Assembly: GCF_905397395.1 (NCBI RefSeq)
Contig: NZ_CAJPVH010000009.1
Coordinates: 1 to 64,000, forward strand
Length of the DNA: 64,000 nt
Origin: Cupriavidus campinensis
Lineage (GTDB): Bacteria; Pseudomonadota; Gammaproteobacteria; Burkholderiales; Burkholderiaceae
Direction: 5' to 3'
Below the pieces are notes generated by a model, which worked only from the letters and a program-made list of their open reading frames with translations, was not told the origin of the DNA and made no database searches. Below are positions 16,430 through 25,395 of this stretch, one piece after another. Position 1 is the stretch's first letter. Every line of letters starts with the position of its first letter. Position numbers and translations under genes: made by a program.

Positions 16430-17212
16430 ATGCTGACTGCACGCAACCTGCAATGCAGCCGTGGCCGCCGCCGCGTGCTGGACGCCATCGATATCGACCT
16501 GCCCGCCGGGGAAGTGCTGGGCGTGCTGGGCGCCAACGGCGCCGGCAAGAGCACCCTGCTCGGCACGCTGGCCGGCGAGCTGACTCCGGAGCCGGGCCTG
16601 TTGCTCAATGGGCGGGAGATGGCCGCGTGGTCGGTGGCGTCGCTGGCGCGCTGCCGCGCCGTGCTGCCGCAATCGCCGGGGCTCGGCTTCGACCTGCCCG
16701 CGCGTGACGTGGTGGCGATGGGTGCCTACCCGTTCCCCGAACTGGCGCCGCGCGCGCTCGCCACGCTGATCGACCGCACGCTGGAGATTGCGGACGTGCG
16801 CGCGCTGGCGCCGCGCGCCTACCAGAGCCTGTCCGGTGGCGAACAGCAGCGCGTGCAGTTCGCCCGCACGCTGGTTCAGGTGCTGGCCTGCCGGGCGGCT
16901 GACGAGTACCGGGTGCTGTTCCTCGACGAACCTACGTCGAGCCTGGACCCGCGCCACCAGTTGCTGTTGCTCCAGGCCGTGCGCACGCTGAGCCGCACCG
17001 ATGGCCTCGCGGTGCTGGTGGTGCTCCACGACGTCAACCTCGCCGCGCGCTGGTGCGACCGCCTGCTGTTGCTGGCCGATGGCCGCACCGTTGCGCTGGG
17101 CGCACCGGCGGACGTGCTGTCGCCAGCCCATCTGGCCACGGTGTACGGCATGGACGCCACCGTCATCGACTCCCCGGTGCATCCGGGCACACCGATGGTG
17201 GTGTTCGGCTAA
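16430..17212 (+). CDS. hmuV: Heme ABC transporter ATP-binding protein
   Basis: A 260-residue ABC ATPase with Walker [10 protein letters not shown] (34-42), signature [14 protein letters not shown], Walker B VLFLDEP and a switch histidine in [12 protein letters not shown]. The length and motifs fit the HmuV group. It powers heme uptake through HmuU and is the last gene of the heme operon. The convergent RraA-family gene ends 36 bases away with no obvious hairpin between. Confidence 0.94.
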   Translation: MLTARNLQCSRGRRRVLDAIDIDLPAGEVLGVLGANGAGKSTLLGTLAGELTPEPGLLLNGREMAAWSVASLARCRAVLPQSPGLGFDLPARDVVAMGAYPFPELAPRALATLIDRTLEIADVRALAPRAYQSLSGGEQQRVQFARTLVQVLACRAADEYRVLFLDEPTSSLDPRHQLLLLQAVRTLSRTDGLAVLVVLHDVNLAARWCDRLLLLADGRTVALGAPADVLSPAHLATVYGMDATVIDSPVHPGTPMVVFG

Positions 17213-17248
17213 GCGCCGCGCACAGCCGAGGCCGCAACCGGGGGCCGG

Positions 17249-17950
17249 TCAGATCGGCAGGCCCTTCTCGCGCAGTACCGCGTCGAACCGTTCCGGGTCC
17301 GCGGTGCCGAGCCGGTTCGTTTCGCGAATCCCGGCCTCGCGCTCCAGGTGCAGGCGCGTGCGGCGCAGGACATCGGCGGCTTCGGCCGCCGGCACCGCAA
17401 TCACCCCATCGGCATCGCCGACAATCAGGTCGCCGGGCAGGACGGCCATGCCCGCACACGAGACCGGCACGTTGATCTCGCCCGGGCCATCCTTGCTCGG
17501 GCCGCGATGGGTATGACCCCTCGCAAAGATCGGCATGCCGTCCTCGGCCCACTCCAGCAGGTCGCGGATGGCGCCGTCGATCACCAGCCCGCCGAGCTGC
17601 CTGGCCATGCAGGTGGTGCGCATCAGCCCGCCAACGAGGGCCTGCGTGACGTCGGCGCCGCCGTCGATGACAAGCACGTCGCCGGGCTGCACCATCATCA
17701 GCGCCTTGTGGATCATCAGGTTGTCACCGGGCCGCACGCGCACGGTCACGGCCGGCCCGCAGAGCACGGTTTCCAGCCGCGCGTGATACTGCCGCAAGCC
17801 GTACGTGCCGACGTTGCGGCTCATGGCATCGCCAATCGCCGCCACGGGCATCTCGCGGAACGCGTCGACGATGGCTTTCGCAGGCCCCTCGGCGCGCGGG
17901 TTGATGCGATAGCCGGCCGGCCACTGCACCGGTTGGGTGGTATCGGTCAT
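17249..17950 (-). CDS. RraA-family (HMG-aldolase-like) enzyme
   Basis: A 233-residue protein of the RraA/HMG-aldolase fold. The active-site signature is present: GDVLVIDGGADVTQALVGG, then GGLVIDGAIRDL, in which Arg and Asp bind Mg and pyruvate enolate in class II 4-hydroxy-4-methyl-2-oxoglutarate aldolases. Such enzymes split 4-hydroxy-2-oxo acids to pyruvate or decarboxylate oxaloacetate. It is the last gene of an operon with a Bug receptor, an aconitase-family pair and an aminotransferase. That points to a terminal pyruvate-forming step in acid or amino acid breakdown. The exact substrate is unknown. Confidence 0.85.
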   Translation of the reverse strand: MTDTTQPVQWPAGYRINPRAEGPAKAIVDAFREMPVAAIGDAMSRNVGTYGLRQYHARLETVLCGPAVTVRVRPGDNLMIHKALMMVQPGDVLVIDGGADVTQALVGGLMRTTCMARQLGGLVIDGAIRDLLEWAEDGMPIFARGHTHRGPSKDGPGEINVPVSCAGMAVLPGDLIVGDADGVIAVPAAEAADVLRRTRLHLEREAGIRETNRLGTADPERFDAVLREKGLPI

Positions 17951-17976
17951 GTCAGGACTCCCTTGTCAGCGGTGAT

Positions 17977-19179
17977 TCAGCGCAGTTGTTCGCAGGCCGT
18001 ACGCAGGCGCGCCAGGCCGGCTTCGAGCCGCTGCATCGACGTGGCAAACGAGATACGGAAGAACGGCGACACGCCATAGGCGCCGCCCTGCAACACCGCG
18101 AGATTCTGCGCATCCAGCAGGTACATCACGAAATCCTCGTCGGTCTCGATCCGCTTGCCATCGGGCGTGGTCTTGCCCAGCAGGGCCGCGCACGAGGGAA
18201 ACACATAGAACGCGCCTTCGGGCGCATGGCAGGTGATGCCCGGCATGCTGTTCAGCGCCGTCACCACCGCGTCCCGGCGCGACTGGAACACCCGGCTGCG
18301 TTCGGCAATGAAGTCCTGCGGCCCGGTCAGTGCTTCCAGCGCTGCTGCCTGGCTGATCGATGACGGATTCGACGTGCTTTGCGACTGCAGCTTGACCATC
18401 GTCTTGACCAGCGCCGCCGGCGCGCCGCCGTAGCCAATGCGCCACCCGGTCATGGCGTAGGCCTTCGATACGCCGTTGATGGTCAGCGTGCGTTCCTTGA
18501 GCGCCGGCTCCACCTGCGCAATCGTCGCGAACTCGCGGCCATCGTAGAGGATGTGCTCGTAGATATCGTCCGTCATCACCCAGACGTGCGGATGCCGCAG
18601 CAGGACCTCCGCCAGCCCTTTCAGCTCCGCATAGGAATAGGTGGCGCCGCTCGGGTTGTTCGGCGCATTCAGCACCAGCCAGCGTGTGCGCGGCGTGATG
18701 GCCGCCTCAAGCTGGGCGGGCGTGAGCTTGAACGCGTTCTCGGGCAGGCAGTTGACGAAGACCGGCTTGCCTTCGGCCAGCAGCACGATATCCGGATACG
18801 AGACCCAGTACGGCGCCGGCACGATGACTTCATCGCCGGCCTGCACGGTGCACATGAAGGCGTTGAAGATGATCTGCTTGCCACCCGTGCCGACGATCAG
18901 CTCGTTGGGCGCGTAGTCGAGCCTGTTGTCGCGGCGGAACTTGTCGGCAATGGCCGCGCGCAACTCGGGCGTGCCGCCGACGTCGGTGTACTTGGTCTGC
19001 GACGCCGACATGGCGCGCGTGGCGGCCTCGCAGATGTTCTGCGGGGTGTCGAAGTCAGGCTCGCCGGAAGTCAGTCCGATGATGTCGCGGCCAGCGGCGC
19101 GCAACTCCCGGGCGCGCTGGCCCGCCATGGAACTGGGCGACGGCTTGATGCGGTTCAGGCGTTCAGCAATGAGGGGCAT
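17977..19179 (-). CDS. Class I/II PLP-dependent aminotransferase (aspartate aminotransferase-like)
   Basis: A 400-residue fold-type I aminotransferase. Landmarks are GLTSGEPDFDTPQNI near the N-terminus, LNAPNNPSGA, TDDIYEHILYDG, the PLP lysine at about 239 in INGVSKAYAMTGWRIGYGG, and a C-terminal FRISFATS with the substrate-carboxylate arginine. This matches the I-gamma aspartate aminotransferase group. The ATG at 19179 begins the conserved region. It lies 2 bases after the LeuD-like gene, so it belongs to the dicarboxylate operon and probably moves an amino group to or from a 2-oxo acid made there. It is unlikely to be the housekeeping enzyme. Confidence 0.88.
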   Translation of the reverse strand: MPLIAERLNRIKPSPSSMAGQRARELRAAGRDIIGLTSGEPDFDTPQNICEAATRAMSASQTKYTDVGGTPELRAAIADKFRRDNRLDYAPNELIVGTGGKQIIFNAFMCTVQAGDEVIVPAPYWVSYPDIVLLAEGKPVFVNCLPENAFKLTPAQLEAAITPRTRWLVLNAPNNPSGATYSYAELKGLAEVLLRHPHVWVMTDDIYEHILYDGREFATIAQVEPALKERTLTINGVSKAYAMTGWRIGYGGAPAALVKTMVKLQSQSTSNPSSISQAAALEALTGPQDFIAERSRVFQSRRDAVVTALNSMPGITCHAPEGAFYVFPSCAALLGKTTPDGKRIETDEDFVMYLLDAQNLAVLQGGAYGVSPFFRISFATSMQRLEAGLARLRTACEQLR

Positions 19180-19181
19180 GA

Positions 19182-19781
19182 TCAGAGCGGTTGGGGGGTG
19201 ATGGGACCGGGTACGGAACCCGGCCGGGATGGCTTGAGGAACTGGCGGTGCTGCCGCAAGTACGGCACCAGGCCGCCAGCTTCGCGGATGGTCAGGACCA
19301 CATCGGGCACAGGCTCGCACGCAATCACATGCGCGCCCTCAGCGCCGACGTGCAACGTGGCCTGTGCGCCAGCAAGCCGCAGCGAGAGCGGCGCACCTTC
19401 CGGAATGGCGTCGGTATCGTCGGTATCGGCGGTAATCAGCAGCAGGCCGTTATTCACGGCATTGCGCCAGTAGGTGCGGGCAAAGCTCTTCGCCACGACC
19501 ACGCGAATGCCGGCAGCCAGCACCACGGTGACGGCCACCTCCATGGCCGAGCCACAGCCGAAGTTGTGCCCGGCGACGAGGATGTCGCCATCGCGGACGC
19601 TGCCAGCGAAGTCCGGGTCGAGGTCTTCCAGCAGGAAGTGCCGCAGCATGTGCGGATCGACACTGTGTTTCTTGCGGCTGGAGGCGATGATGTAGTCGGT
19701 GTTGATATCGTCCCCCAGACGGCGGGCGCGGCCTTCGATGACAAGGGAACGGGAATCGGCTGCGGGTAACGGCGAATTCAT
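19182..19781 (-). CDS. Aconitase-family hydratase, small subunit (LeuD-like)
   Basis: A 199-residue swivel-domain protein like LeuD/HacB/DmdB. Family features are RARRLGDDINTDYII near the N-terminus, GHNFGCGSAMEVA (substrate-binding loop) and AKSFARTYWRNAVNNG. It pairs with the large subunit whose stop it overlaps by 4 bases (ATGA), ensuring equal synthesis. The complex would add or remove water on a branched or unbranched hydroxy-dicarboxylate. Lying between a Bug receptor and an aminotransferase argues for a catabolic paralogue and against the leucine-pathway enzyme. Confidence 0.86.
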   Translation of the reverse strand: MNSPLPAADSRSLVIEGRARRLGDDINTDYIIASSRKKHSVDPHMLRHFLLEDLDPDFAGSVRDGDILVAGHNFGCGSAMEVAVTVVLAAGIRVVVAKSFARTYWRNAVNNGLLLITADTDDTDAIPEGAPLSLRLAGAQATLHVGAEGAHVIACEPVPDVVLTIREAGGLVPYLRQHRQFLKPSRPGSVPGPITPQPL

Positions 19782-21091
19782 GACGTGACGACGGAGTCTC
19801 GGGGGTCCGCCAGATGGCCACTCGCTGCGGCGGTGGCGCATGCAAGCGGCGAGGCGAGGAAGATCTGCGCATGGCGATTGCCCATGCGCCCCTTGAAATT
19901 GCGGTTGGCGGTCGAGATCACGCGTTGGCCGTCACCGGGAATGCTGCCGCAGGTGCCGCAGCAACTGCCGCACCCGGGCGGCTGCAGTTCGGCGCCGAGG
20001 GCGACGAACTCGGCCAGCATGCCGTTGCGCTCCATCTCGGCCCGCACCGGTTCGGAAGCCGGCGTGACGATCAGCCGCACGCCGGGCGCCACGCCGCCGC
20101 GTGCGCGCAGCACCGCCAGCGCCTCGCGGTAGTCCTTCACGCGGCCACCGGTACAGGTACCCAGGTAGACGATGTCGATCCTGGTGTCGCCCGCGTCGGC
20201 CAGATCGACCACGTTGTCCACGCGATGCGGCAGCGCCACCTGCGGCGCGACCGCCGACAGGTCGAAGGTCAGCGTGTCGACATAGGTGGCGTCGGCATCG
20301 GCGGAGACCGGCGTGTAGCGGTCGGGGCTGACGGACGCGTTGGCCGAAAGCCAGTCCGCCGTGCATTCGTCGAACGGAAACAGCCCGGCCTTGGCGCCCA
20401 TTTCCACAGACATATTGGCGAGCACGATGCGGTCGTCCATATCGAGCGCCGCCACGCCGGGGCCGGCGAATTCCAGCCCCAGATAGTTGGCCCCGCCCAC
20501 GCCGAGGCGCCGGGCCATGGTCAGGGCGACATCCTTCGCCGAGGCGTAGGCCGGCAGCGCGCCCGTCAACCAGATGCGCAGCGTGCCGGGGACCTTCAGC
20601 CAGAGCTGTCCGCACTGGAAGATGCCGGCGAGATCGGACGAGCCGATACCGGAGCCAAACGCGTTGAGCGCGCCATAGCTGACCGCATGGGAATCGGCAC
20701 CGACCACCAGCTGGCCCGGCAGCACGCGGCCGCGTTCCAGCATCAGTTGATGGCCGATGCCCTCCCCCACCTCGAACACGCACAGGCCGTGCGCCCGGGC
20801 GTAACTGCGCGCCCGGTCCTGCAGCCGCAGCGCCTGTTCGCCCGACGGGGCGCCGTAGTGGTCCAGCGCGAATACCAACCGCTCCGGGAAGGCTGGCGGC
20901 GGCAGGTTGCCCTCGGGCTGCATGTCGCGGAAGTAGTCGAGCGCCATCGGGATCGACCCATCCGTGCCCATGGCGCCATGCGGCGCGCAAATCGCCAGGT
21001 CGTCGGCGTAGACCGCTTCGCCTGCGGCCCGCGACAACAGCTTCTCGGCAAGGGTCTGGCCACGCGTAGCGGCCGGCTGGAGAGACATCAT
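19778..21091 (-). CDS. Aconitase-family hydratase, large subunit (LeuC/DmdA-like)
   Basis: A 437-residue large subunit of an aconitase-superfamily dehydratase. It carries the [4Fe-4S] cysteines in YLGTCTGGRVKDY and PPGCGSCCGTCG, plus GADSHAVSYGALNAFGSGIG for substrate binding. Length and motif spacing suit the LeuC/HacA/dimethylmaleate-hydratase branch. Two adjacent ATGs (21091, 21088) are possible starts and neither has a strong ribosome site; it begins 17 bases after the Bug gene stop. Substrate is not predictable; the RraA-type aldolase in the operon suggests the product becomes a 4-hydroxy-2-oxo acid. Confidence 0.86.
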   Translation of the reverse strand: MMSLQPAATRGQTLAEKLLSRAAGEAVYADDLAICAPHGAMGTDGSIPMALDYFRDMQPEGNLPPPAFPERLVFALDHYGAPSGEQALRLQDRARSYARAHGLCVFEVGEGIGHQLMLERGRVLPGQLVVGADSHAVSYGALNAFGSGIGSSDLAGIFQCGQLWLKVPGTLRIWLTGALPAYASAKDVALTMARRLGVGGANYLGLEFAGPGVAALDMDDRIVLANMSVEMGAKAGLFPFDECTADWLSANASVSPDRYTPVSADADATYVDTLTFDLSAVAPQVALPHRVDNVVDLADAGDTRIDIVYLGTCTGGRVKDYREALAVLRARGGVAPGVRLIVTPASEPVRAEMERNGMLAEFVALGAELQPPGCGSCCGTCGSIPGDGQRVISTANRNFKGRMGNRHAQIFLASPLACATAAASGHLADPRDSVVTS

Positions 21092-21108
21092 GACTATCAG
21101 GGCGTGGC

Positions 21109-22083
21109 TCAGTTGAGCTTGATCTGGGCGGTCTTGATGACCTTGCCCCACTTGTCGTGCTCGGCCTGGATCAGGCGCCCGAAGTCCTCGGGCGTGCCGC
21201 CGACCGGTTCCACGCCCAGGTTCAGAAGCTTCGCCTTGACGTCATCGGACTTCAGGATCGCATCGATCGCACGGTTGAGCTTGAGCACGATCGCGCGCGG
21301 CGTGGCGGCCGGCGCCACCACCCCACTCCACGAGAGCGATTCGTAGCCCTTGACGCCTGCCTCGTCGAGCGTGGGCACATTGGGCAGGCCTGGCAGACGC
21401 TTGCGGCTGGTCACGGCCAGCGCCTTGAGCTTGCCTTGCTGCACGAAGCCGATGGACGACGGCGCGTTGTCGAACAGCATCGTGACATTGCCGCCGAGCA
21501 GATCGGTCAGCGCTGCCGAACTGCCCTTGTAGGGCACGTGCAGCATGCTCACGCCGGTCATCGACTTGAAAAGTTCGCCGGACAGGTGCGTGGAGCTGCC
21601 GGGGCCGGACGACGCGAAGCTCAGCGCGCCGGGGCGCGTCTTGGCCAGTTGCACGAGGTCCGCCACGTTGGTGGCCGGCATGCCCGGCGACACCACCAGG
21701 ATGTTGGCGTTCTGCGTGGCGTAGCTCACGGGCACGAAGTCCTTGGCCGCGTTGTAGTTGAGCTTGCCGTACAGGTGGTCGTTGATCGACAGGATGCCCG
21801 TGGCCCCCATCAGCAGCGTGTAGCCGTCAGCGGGAGACTTGGCCACCAGCTCGGCACCGATATTGCCGCTGGCGCCGGCGCGGTTGTCCACCACGAACGG
21901 CTGCTTGAACTGCTCCTGCAGCTTCTCCGCGAGGATGCGCGCCACCACGTCGGTGGAGCCGCCGGCCGCGAACGGCACGACAATGCGGACCGCCTTGTCG
22001 GGGTAGGAATCTTCCGGCCCGGCAAGGGCCAGCGTGGGCAAACAGGCAAGCAGGACTGCGGCGCGACCAAACAGGTTCTTCAT
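21109..22083 (-). CDS. Bug-family (TctC-like) periplasmic solute receptor
   Basis: A 324-residue receptor with a signal peptide (1-21) and the Bug fold. Typical landmarks are DKAVRIVVPFAAGGSTDVVA, GASGNIGAELVAKSPADGYTLL and LHVPYKGSSAALTDLLGG. Bug proteins bind carboxylates and other small molecules with two water-mediated loops. Many work without adjacent TctAB membrane genes, as here. It is the first gene of the LeuCD/aminotransferase/RraA operon and is divergent from a LysR gene, which probably controls it. The start at 22083 is chosen for the signal peptide; an AGGA lies upstream. Confidence 0.9.
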   Translation of the reverse strand: MKNLFGRAAVLLACLPTLALAGPEDSYPDKAVRIVVPFAAGGSTDVVARILAEKLQEQFKQPFVVDNRAGASGNIGAELVAKSPADGYTLLMGATGILSINDHLYGKLNYNAAKDFVPVSYATQNANILVVSPGMPATNVADLVQLAKTRPGALSFASSGPGSSTHLSGELFKSMTGVSMLHVPYKGSSAALTDLLGGNVTMLFDNAPSSIGFVQQGKLKALAVTSRKRLPGLPNVPTLDEAGVKGYESLSWSGVVAPAATPRAIVLKLNRAIDAILKSDDVKAKLLNLGVEPVGGTPEDFGRLIQAEHDKWGKVIKTAQIKLN

Positions 22084-22202
22084 GGGGGGATCCTGGGCAG
22101 AGGGGGTAGGGTTTTGCTTGGCCACGTATGCAGCCCCGTGGTTGCGAACACAGTCTAGAGAGGGCCATTACCGTGGACAATCGACTTTTTTGCGCCCACT
22201 AT

Positions 22203-22215
22203 TACCAAATTCTGA
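22203..22215. promoter_or_regulatory. Possible LysR-type T-N11-A site
   Basis: In the divergent Bug/LysR region an imperfect dyad, TTACCA and TGATAA around AATTC (22202-22218), contains a T-N11-A core. It lies about 25-40 bases before the LysR ATG in a locally AT-rich patch. Such cores occur by chance, so this is a candidate only. Confidence 0.35.
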
Positions 22216-22241
22216 TAAATCGCCCGCCGCCCCCCCGCCTG

Positions 22242-23180
22242 ATGCGTCACAACGTCACCCTCAAGCAGTTCCGCTGTTTCCTGGCCGTGGCCGAGACCGG
22301 CTCGTTCACCGCCGCGGCGTTGCGGCTGCACATCACCCAGTCCGCATTGACCGCGACGATCCAGCAACTGGAGGAGGTGCTGGGCCTCCGGCTGTTCGAC
22401 CGCACCACCCGCCGGGTGACGCTGACCGGCCATGCGGAGCGCTTCCGGCCCGAGGCGGAGCGGCTCGTCAACGGTATCGACGGCGCCGTCTCGGACCTCG
22501 TGGCGCTGGCCCAGGGCGAGCGTGGCCATATCCGCATCGGCGCGGCGTCGTCCGTCATCAGCCAGTTCCTGGTGCCGGCGCTGCCGCGCTTTCGCGACGC
22601 GTATCCGGGCATCACCGTCTCCCTGCGCAACCCCGCCGCACAACAGACCGAGCGCCTGGTACTCGAGGGGGAAGTCGACTTCGCCATCGACAGCAAGTAT
22701 CGCGGTGCGGAGGAACTCGACTACACGCCGCTGGTAGGCGACTGCTATGGCGCGGTCTGCCACCGTGATTCGCCACTGGCCACCCTTGATCGCCCGATCC
22801 ACTGGACCGACCTGCCCACGGGCGGCTATATCGGCTTCAGCGCGGACACTGGCATCGGCCACTTCCTGCGCACACACGCGGCCCACTGGTCCATGCTGCA
22901 GGGCGAGCACGATGAGGTGGAAAGCACCACCTACCTCTTCGCCATGCTTGCGCGCGGCAACTACTACTCGGTGCTGCCGGCGCTGGCGTATCAGCGCAAC
23001 GAGTTTCCGGAACTCGTGTTCCGCGAACTGCACGGCCCGCGCCTGTCGCGCGAGCTTTGTGTCATCACCCGGCCGCTGCGCTCGCTGGCGCCCAGCGCGC
23101 AACGGCTGCTGGCCCTGCTGACCGATACGCTGACCGAGATGCCCATGCCGCCGGGGGTGACGCTGCTGGCCAGACGGTAG
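22242..23180 (+). CDS. LysR-family transcriptional regulator
   Basis: A 312-residue LysR protein. The N-terminal winged helix-turn-helix (about 5-62) has TAAALRLHITQSALTATIQQ and ends FDRTTRRVTLT. An effector domain of the type 2 periplasmic-binding fold follows (about 92-300; GHIRIGAASSVISQFLVPAL). It is transcribed away from the Bug/LeuCD operon across a 158-base region, the usual arrangement for a LysR activator of that operon. It resembles the LysR at 28167-29177 across both domains (LTATIQQ, ADTGIG, a late RPLRSLAPSAQR-type block). It could also affect the downstream HyuAB genes. Confidence 0.9.
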   Translation: MRHNVTLKQFRCFLAVAETGSFTAAALRLHITQSALTATIQQLEEVLGLRLFDRTTRRVTLTGHAERFRPEAERLVNGIDGAVSDLVALAQGERGHIRIGAASSVISQFLVPALPRFRDAYPGITVSLRNPAAQQTERLVLEGEVDFAIDSKYRGAEELDYTPLVGDCYGAVCHRDSPLATLDRPIHWTDLPTGGYIGFSADTGIGHFLRTHAAHWSMLQGEHDEVESTTYLFAMLARGNYYSVLPALAYQRNEFPELVFRELHGPRLSRELCVITRPLRSLAPSAQRLLALLTDTLTEMPMPPGVTLLARR

Positions 23181-23292
23181 TCGGCAAGCGATATATCGCC
23201 ACGACTGATCAATCGATCTTTATTTTTCATTGGTCATCATCAATCGGTATTCCTATCATCGTCTGACGATTTCATGACGACGGGAGTGCCTT

Positions 23293-25395
23293 GTGACGAC
23301 GTGGGCAATTGGCATCGATATTGGCGGCACCTTTACGGATGTCGTCGCACTGGACTACGGCGCGGGCAGGCTCGTCAGCCTGAAGGTCCTTACTACCCAC
23401 GGTGACCCGGCGCAGGGCGTGGCCGATGGCGTCAGCCGGCTGATGCACACCCACAACATCGACCCACGGCGGGTCACCCGCGTGGTCCACGCCACCACGC
23501 TGTTCACCAATGCGTTGATTGAACGCCGTGGCAGCACCACCGGCTTGCTGACGACCTTGGGTTTCCGGGACGTGCTGGAGATTGGCCACGAGCGCAAGTA
23601 CGACCTGTATGACCTGACGATCGAGCCAGCGCCGACCCTGGTGCCGCGCCGGCTGCGCGCCGAGATTCGGGGACGCATGGATGCACAAGGCCACGAGATC
23701 GAGGCGCCGGACGCCGGGGAGGTCCGCGCGGTAGTGGGACGGCTGGTCGAGCAAGGCGTCGATTCACTTGCCGTGTGCCTGCTGCACGCCTACGGCACGC
23801 CGGCGCACGAGCGGCTGGTGCGCGACTGGATCGAGCGTGATTTCCCCGGCCTGCACGTCACCTTGTCTTCCGATGTGGCGCCCGTCATCCGCGAGTTCGA
23901 GCGCAATTCCACCACCGTCGCCAATGCCTATATCAAGCCGCTGGCAACGCGCTACCTCGACGCGCTCGAAGGTCGCCTGCAGGCGCTGGGTCTGCACGCT
24001 GGCGTGCTGATGATGCTGTCCAACGGCGGCCTGGCGCATATCGGCGAGGCCAAGCGCAATCCGATCGAGCTGCTCGAGTCCGGCCCCGCGGCTGGCGCGA
24101 TCTCGGCGGCCCACTACAGCCTGCGCGATGCACAGCCAGACCTGCTGGCCTTCGACATGGGCGGCACCACGGCCAAGCTGTGCCTGGTGGAGGATGGCAA
24201 GCCGGCCATCACCTTCGGCTTCGAAGCGGCTCGGCGCAAACGTTTTGCCGAAGGCAGCGGCCTGCCAATCCGCATTACCACCATCGACCTGATCGAGATC
24301 GGCGCCGGTGGCGGCAGCATTGCGCACCAGGACGCCCTGGGCCTGCTGAAAGTGGGGCCGCAGAGCGCCGGTTCCGAGCCGGGGCCGGCCTGCTACGGGC
24401 TGGGCGGCACCGATCCGACCGTGACGGATGCCAATCTCGTGCTCGGCTACCTCAATCCCGATTACTTCGCAGGCGGCACGATGGCCATCAGCGTGGACCG
24501 CGCCGCCGAAGCACTTGGCCGTGCAGGCGAGCGGCTGGCGCGTGACGTCACCGGCGTGGCCTGGGGCATCCATGACATCGTTGCCGAGAACATGGCCGGC
24601 GCCGCGCGCGTGCACGTGGCCGAGCGCGGGCGCGATCCGCGCGGCTTCGTGCTGCTGTGCACCGGCGGCGGGGGGCCATTGCATGCGTACTACGTTGCCC
24701 AGAAGATTGGTGTGCGGACCATCCTGTGTCCGCCCGCCGCTGGCGTGGCGTCTGCATACGGCCTGCTGGTGTCACCGGCACGCGCCGACCGCTCGCGCAC
24801 GGTAAGCGTGCGGCCCGCCACGGATGCGCTCGACCGGCTGGAAGCCGCCTTTGCCGAACTGGAATCGCAATCGCGCGAGGCGCTGGCACCACTGGACGAT
24901 AGCTTCGGCCCGATACAGCTGGTGCGTCACGCCGATGGCCGCTTCGCCGGGCAAGGCTTCAACCTGTCGGTGCGCCTGCCCGATGGCCCCTACATCGGCA
25001 AGCAGCCGGCGGACGTGGTGCGCGCCGCCCTGATCGCCGCGTTCGAGTCCGGCTATCGCGAGAAATTTGGCCGCACCCCGCCCGATGTACCCGTTGAACT
25101 GGTGACCTTGCGCGTGACGGGCGAGGCGCCGCCACGGCAGGCTTTCGTGGCCGAAACCCTGCCTGAAGGCGTGGACGCCGCCCCCGGCAGCCGGCGCAAG
25201 GTCTATTTCAGGGAGGCCGACGGCTACCTGGACACGCCGGTCTTCGACCGCGCCACACTGCCAGCGGGATTCCGCGCGCAGGGGCCGCTGCTGATCGAGG
25301 ATGCCGGCTCCACGCTGGTCGTGGGACCGAAGGGCCGCGTCACGCAGGGCGCGAGCGGCAATCTCGTCATCGAACTGGAGGAGCACGCAGCATGA
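23293..25395 (+). CDS. hyuA: Hydantoinase/oxoprolinase A-type subunit
   Basis: A 700-residue protein beginning with a GTG preceded by GGGAG. The N-terminal ASKHA-type fold shows GIDIGGTFTDVVALDYG and, later, LAFDMGGTTAKLCLVEDG. The long central and C-terminal regions match HyuA/acetophenone-carboxylase-type ATP-dependent subunits (ESGPAAGAISAAHY, CTGGGGPLHAYYVAQKIG). These enzymes use ATP to open cyclic amides such as hydantoins or 5-oxoproline, or to carboxylate ketones. HyuB follows with a 4-base overlap, so they form a heteromeric enzyme. The substrate cannot be set from sequence. Confidence 0.9.
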   Translation: MTTWAIGIDIGGTFTDVVALDYGAGRLVSLKVLTTHGDPAQGVADGVSRLMHTHNIDPRRVTRVVHATTLFTNALIERRGSTTGLLTTLGFRDVLEIGHERKYDLYDLTIEPAPTLVPRRLRAEIRGRMDAQGHEIEAPDAGEVRAVVGRLVEQGVDSLAVCLLHAYGTPAHERLVRDWIERDFPGLHVTLSSDVAPVIREFERNSTTVANAYIKPLATRYLDALEGRLQALGLHAGVLMMLSNGGLAHIGEAKRNPIELLESGPAAGAISAAHYSLRDAQPDLLAFDMGGTTAKLCLVEDGKPAITFGFEAARRKRFAEGSGLPIRITTIDLIEIGAGGGSIAHQDALGLLKVGPQSAGSEPGPACYGLGGTDPTVTDANLVLGYLNPDYFAGGTMAISVDRAAEALGRAGERLARDVTGVAWGIHDIVAENMAGAARVHVAERGRDPRGFVLLCTGGGGPLHAYYVAQKIGVRTILCPPAAGVASAYGLLVSPARADRSRTVSVRPATDALDRLEAAFAELESQSREALAPLDDSFGPIQLVRHADGRFAGQGFNLSVRLPDGPYIGKQPADVVRAALIAAFESGYREKFGRTPPDVPVELVTLRVTGEAPPRQAFVAETLPEGVDAAPGSRRKVYFREADGYLDTPVFDRATLPAGFRAQGPLLIEDAGSTLVVGPKGRVTQGASGNLVIELEEHAA

